Positions 61,892 to 64,000 of a stretch of DNA of 64,000 bases are shown here, one piece after another. A program made the position numbers and the translations under genes. This stretch comes from Gammaproteobacteria bacterium. Lineage in GTDB: Bacteria > Pseudomonadota > Gammaproteobacteria > Pseudomonadales > Azotimanducaceae_A. The stretch lies in contig DUAT01000068.1 of assembly GCA_012960755.1 (NCBI GenBank), positions 1-64,000 on the forward strand, read 5' to 3'. The notes beneath the pieces are model-generated. The model ran no database searches. It had not been told where the DNA came from and was given only the letters and a program-made list of their open reading frames with translations. How positions within the stretch are numbered: position 1 is the stretch's first letter; each line of letters begins with the position of its first letter.

Positions 61892-62485
61892 TTATGGCCC
61901 TTCCAGACCCGGGAAATTATCACTGGCAGCAAACCTGGCATAGCCTTCTGACATGGCACGGGCACATTCACCCGGTGTTGTGCCACCGTCAAAAAAGCCC
62001 TGGCATGGCTCCCGAATAAGGTCAGGTAACTCTTTTTTGACCCAATCAGCAGCTTCAAAGTAGAGCGGCAGATCGTTTGAACTGGTTTCGACCGATGTAA
62101 TGTTGTTATTGGTGAAAGTGATTGTGAACGTATCTGTTACATGGAAGTCGATTCCCAGAGCAAGCATTGGGTCGTCCTCTACGATGATTGAACAACTGAT
62201 CACATTTGCTTCTTTCATCTCACATGGCTTTCGATCAATTATCCTGTAGTTCCCTCCCGCTGCCCAACCCTGGTAATAAACAATCGATGGGGCAGATGCC
62301 CCGGCGAACATGAGGAAAGATTCAAGGCTGGTCTGGTCATAGGAATAGAACGCGTCAACAAGTGCTTCGGCATTCGACAGCTTGATGCGTTGATTACTTT
62401 GAGGCGCAGTTTCGTTGGATCCTGCGCATGCGACCAGTAATATCACTGCAACAGTCAATAGGCCTGGGGTTAACTGTCTTCGCAT
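61892..62485 (-). CDS. Lipoprotein of unknown function
   Basis: 197 residues. A lipoprotein signal peptide ends in LLVACAG (Cys20). The mature part has an NTF2/Cif-like flavour: KLSNAEALVDAFYSYDQTSLES early on and several beta strands (DTFTITFTNNNITSV), but I do not assign a family. It also has a cysteine pair near the C-terminus (EPCQGFF and GECARAM). GGAG lies upstream of the ATG. It probably sits in the outer membrane facing the periplasm. Confidence 0.7.
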   Translation of the reverse strand: MRRQLTPGLLTVAVILLVACAGSNETAPQSNQRIKLSNAEALVDAFYSYDQTSLESFLMFAGASAPSIVYYQGWAAGGNYRIIDRKPCEMKEANVISCSIIVEDDPMLALGIDFHVTDTFTITFTNNNITSVETSSNDLPLYFEAADWVKKELPDLIREPCQGFFDGGTTPGECARAMSEGYARFAASDNFPGLEGP

Positions 62486-62554
62486 GATTTTGCTTTCTCC
62501 GTTTTAGAAAACCGGTCGCTGGATTGAGCCAATCGATCATGATGGTACACAGGT

Positions 62555-63451
62555 TCACAGGCTGCGCAGGACTTCGTTTGATCGAAACGGGATCGATAAC
62601 TGTGTAAGCAGTGAAAGACGGTCGCCGGTACCATTGCCTACCCGTTCGATACTGCTCTTGTCAGAAAAGGTGCCGAAAATCCTGTCCCAGATAATTACGT
62701 TACAACCATAGTTGGTATTGCTCTCGTCATAGTTGCAGGAATGGTGGAGGTGGTGCCATTCCGTCGTATTGAACAGCCAGCCAAAAACGCCTGCCTTCAG
62801 TGGAAGATTAGCGTGGTTGATGTGTGCGGTCGTGAGACTGAACACAATAACAACGCCGACCACGGCGTCACTCGCTCCCAGGAAGGCGAGCGCGATGGCC
62901 GAACCCAGATTCAGCCCGAGGAATTCAAGTGGGTGGGTCCGGTCGGCGCGGCCGACACTCATTTTTACTATGTGGTGGTGGGTGGCGTGAATCCGCCAAA
63001 GGAACATGAACCGATGCTGGACCCGGTGTGCCCAGTAAGCAATAAATTCCTTGGCAAAAACGCCAATCATGGCAGCAGCCAGCAGTCCAATTGTTGTCTC
63101 AGCGTCGAGCTTGAATGGGAAGCCAGAGGATTCCCGGAGTGACGTGAAGAGATTCGATATGGGCGTATCATAGTGCGCGTTGTAGATTGGAACCCAGATT
63201 AAATAGGTGGCTAACACCCAGAATGTATCCTCGGTTAGATCTCGCCAGGTAAGAAGCCAGTCCTGTCGTTTTGGCACCAATCGTTCCAGTATCAGTATTA
63301 ACACTATCGGGGCGAAAATCATTATGGAAACAAACAACCCCGGATCCATCCAATGTGTTGTCACAGCCGTGGCGGCAAGAATGGTACAACCAAAAACCAA
63401 AATAGGTTGAGGCAGTGACCAAAGTAGATCTTGCCGAGACTGTTGATCCAT
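62555..63451 (-). CDS. Sterol desaturase/fatty-acid hydroxylase superfamily protein
   Basis: 298 residues with four or so membrane helices and the full histidine set of the diiron hydroxylase superfamily: HRVQH (142-146), HATHHH (155-160) and HHLHH (233-237), with NHANL between. It should use a di-iron centre and O2 to hydroxylate or desaturate a lipid, sterol-like or terpenoid substrate. I take the ATG at 63449-63451 with AAGG eight bases upstream; an ATG 21 codons earlier (end 63514) is also possible. The DUF35-type gene lies upstream on the same strand. Confidence 0.88.
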   Translation of the reverse strand: MDQQSRQDLLWSLPQPILVFGCTILAATAVTTHWMDPGLFVSIMIFAPIVLILILERLVPKRQDWLLTWRDLTEDTFWVLATYLIWVPIYNAHYDTPISNLFTSLRESSGFPFKLDAETTIGLLAAAMIGVFAKEFIAYWAHRVQHRFMFLWRIHATHHHIVKMSVGRADRTHPLEFLGLNLGSAIALAFLGASDAVVGVVIVFSLTTAHINHANLPLKAGVFGWLFNTTEWHHLHHSCNYDESNTNYGCNVIIWDRIFGTFSDKSSIERVGNGTGDRLSLLTQLSIPFRSNEVLRSL

Positions 63452-63521
63452 CAGACGCCTTCTGTACTGTTGTGTTTCGCAATTCCAATCCGATCCCAAA
63501 ATATTGTTTGACATATGAACG

Positions 63522-63929
63522 CTAGTCCACAATACGAAATACCGGGATCGCCCATCCACCGGGTTCGATTTCAAACGTCACTTCTACCGGCATGCCTGCC
63601 TTAATCGTTTCTGCATCGCTGTGAACGATATTGCCGGGCACACGCACCCCTTCCTCAAGATCGACCCAGGCAATCACTATGGGTAGTTTGTCCTTATGCC
63701 TGGCGTGATATTGCCTGTGGAGCCTTGCATGGGCGTAGACCGCTCCCTTGCCACTTGCGTCTTTCCAGCTTAACTCATTCGAGCCACACGCCTGGCACCG
63801 TTTCTTTATCGGGTACATCCACATGCTACAATCGTCACAGGACTGCAGGCGCAGAACGCCCTGCTTCGCACCCTCAAAAAACGGCATAGTTGCTTCGGTA
63901 GGTTGTATCCATCCTGTTTGATCATTCAT
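63522..63929 (-). CDS. Zn-ribbon/OB-fold protein (DUF35 type)
   Basis: 135 residues. A rubredoxin-like zinc ribbon with C31-x2-C34 and C45-x2-C48 (SCDDCSMW and RCQACGSN), then an OB-fold domain (GKGAVYAHARLHRQYH, LPIVIAWVDLEEGVRVPGN). DUF35 proteins work with thiolases or MaoC-like hydratases of side-chain degradation, as ChsH2 does in steroid breakdown, by binding acyl-CoA. GGGAGG lies nine bases before the ATG at 63927-63929. The partner may be the gene that ends 13 bp upstream and runs off the window. Confidence 0.9.
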   Translation of the reverse strand: MNDQTGWIQPTEATMPFFEGAKQGVLRLQSCDDCSMWMYPIKKRCQACGSNELSWKDASGKGAVYAHARLHRQYHARHKDKLPIVIAWVDLEEGVRVPGNIVHSDAETIKAGMPVEVTFEIEPGGWAIPVFRIVD

Positions 63930-63942
63930 TATCAGTGCCTCC

Positions 63943-64000
63943 CTAGACCGATTCAGGCGACAACAGAAGCGCCGCCTGATAGTTGAGGATGCCACCGTTA
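63943..64000 (-). CDS. Unidentified gene, last 18 codons
   Basis: Open frame ending in TAG at 63943-63945 with the residues NGGILNYQAALLLSPESV. It runs in the same direction as the DUF35-type gene, 13 bp before that gene's start. The fragment is too short to assign; a thiolase would be expected from the usual DUF35 context, but this tail is not typical of one. Confidence 0.4.
   Translation of the reverse strand, partial: NGGILNYQAALLLSPESV

Overview
The window looks like the chromosome of a marine or host-associated gammaproteobacterium with an aerobic, oxidative lifestyle. The reasons are the gene content and style: a TonB-dependent cobalamin receptor with its FecCD-type ABC importer, a SURF1 cytochrome-oxidase assembly factor, a membrane PQQ dehydrogenase, a betaine-type BCCT transporter, a type I sulfatase, two phytanoyl-CoA dioxygenase-like proteins, and many short-chain dehydrogenases, acyl-CoA enzymes and luciferase-like flavoproteins. 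The taxon is an inference; no rRNA or tRNA is visible. The most striking general property is erosion: about fifteen genes are broken, truncated or reduced to recognisable fragments, and two families of short inverted-repeat (MITE-like) elements are present.

Layout. 0-9.4 kb: a thiolase tail, an exported protein, a first MITE copy (933-1097), a decayed exported protein (1868-2522) whose intact paralogue lies at 59.2 kb, a GH2 glycosidase, a DUF6178-like protein, and a lipoprotein/adenylate cyclase pair. 9.7-17.7 kb: two luciferase-like oxidoreductases, a sulfotransferase, an SRPBCC-PDZ fusion, a CaiB/BaiF CoA-transferase, a gene graveyard (13.5-14.4 kb: TIR, acyl-CoA dehydrogenase and secreted-protein fragments), an SDR and a serine hydrolase. 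17.7-24.3 kb: a PQQ glucose-dehydrogenase-type enzyme, an SDR, a flavin monooxygenase/acyl-CoA dehydrogenase, a class II aldolase, a hotdog protein and a dead mddA. 24.4-31.4 kb: a compact nucleoside hydrolase-sulfatase-PhyH operon, the second MITE copy, a BCCT transporter, a split Tiki/erythromycin-esterase-like protein, a different MITE and a TetR/BetI remnant.

31.4-43.8 kb is the most interesting part. An ABC exporter and a PhyH enzyme are followed by a divergent pair of transcription units: ferredoxin plus a PPOX flavoprotein leftward, and a P450, a second P450 homologue without its haem cysteine, two tandem SDRs, a DUF1330 protein, a crotonase, a haloalkane dehalogenase and a small protein rightward. 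The shared control region holds a perfect 14-bp palindrome and a triple 12-bp repeat. The cluster reads as a dedicated oxidative/dehalogenating pathway with its own electron donor; the substrate cannot be read from sequence.

44-51 kb is a cobalamin locus on the minus strand: cobC remnant, cobO adenosyltransferase, cobalamin riboswitch, btuB, btuF, btuC, btuD and a gutted cobQ. Uptake and adenosylation survive while the synthesis/salvage genes have decayed. 51-64 kb: two MDR dehydrogenases, a ruined MacB-type exporter flanked by toxin-antitoxin crumbs, an amidohydrolase, SURF1, the intact exported paralogue, a VOC protein, a broken nitronate monooxygenase, a lipoprotein, a sterol-desaturase-type hydroxylase and a DUF35-type zinc-ribbon/OB protein.
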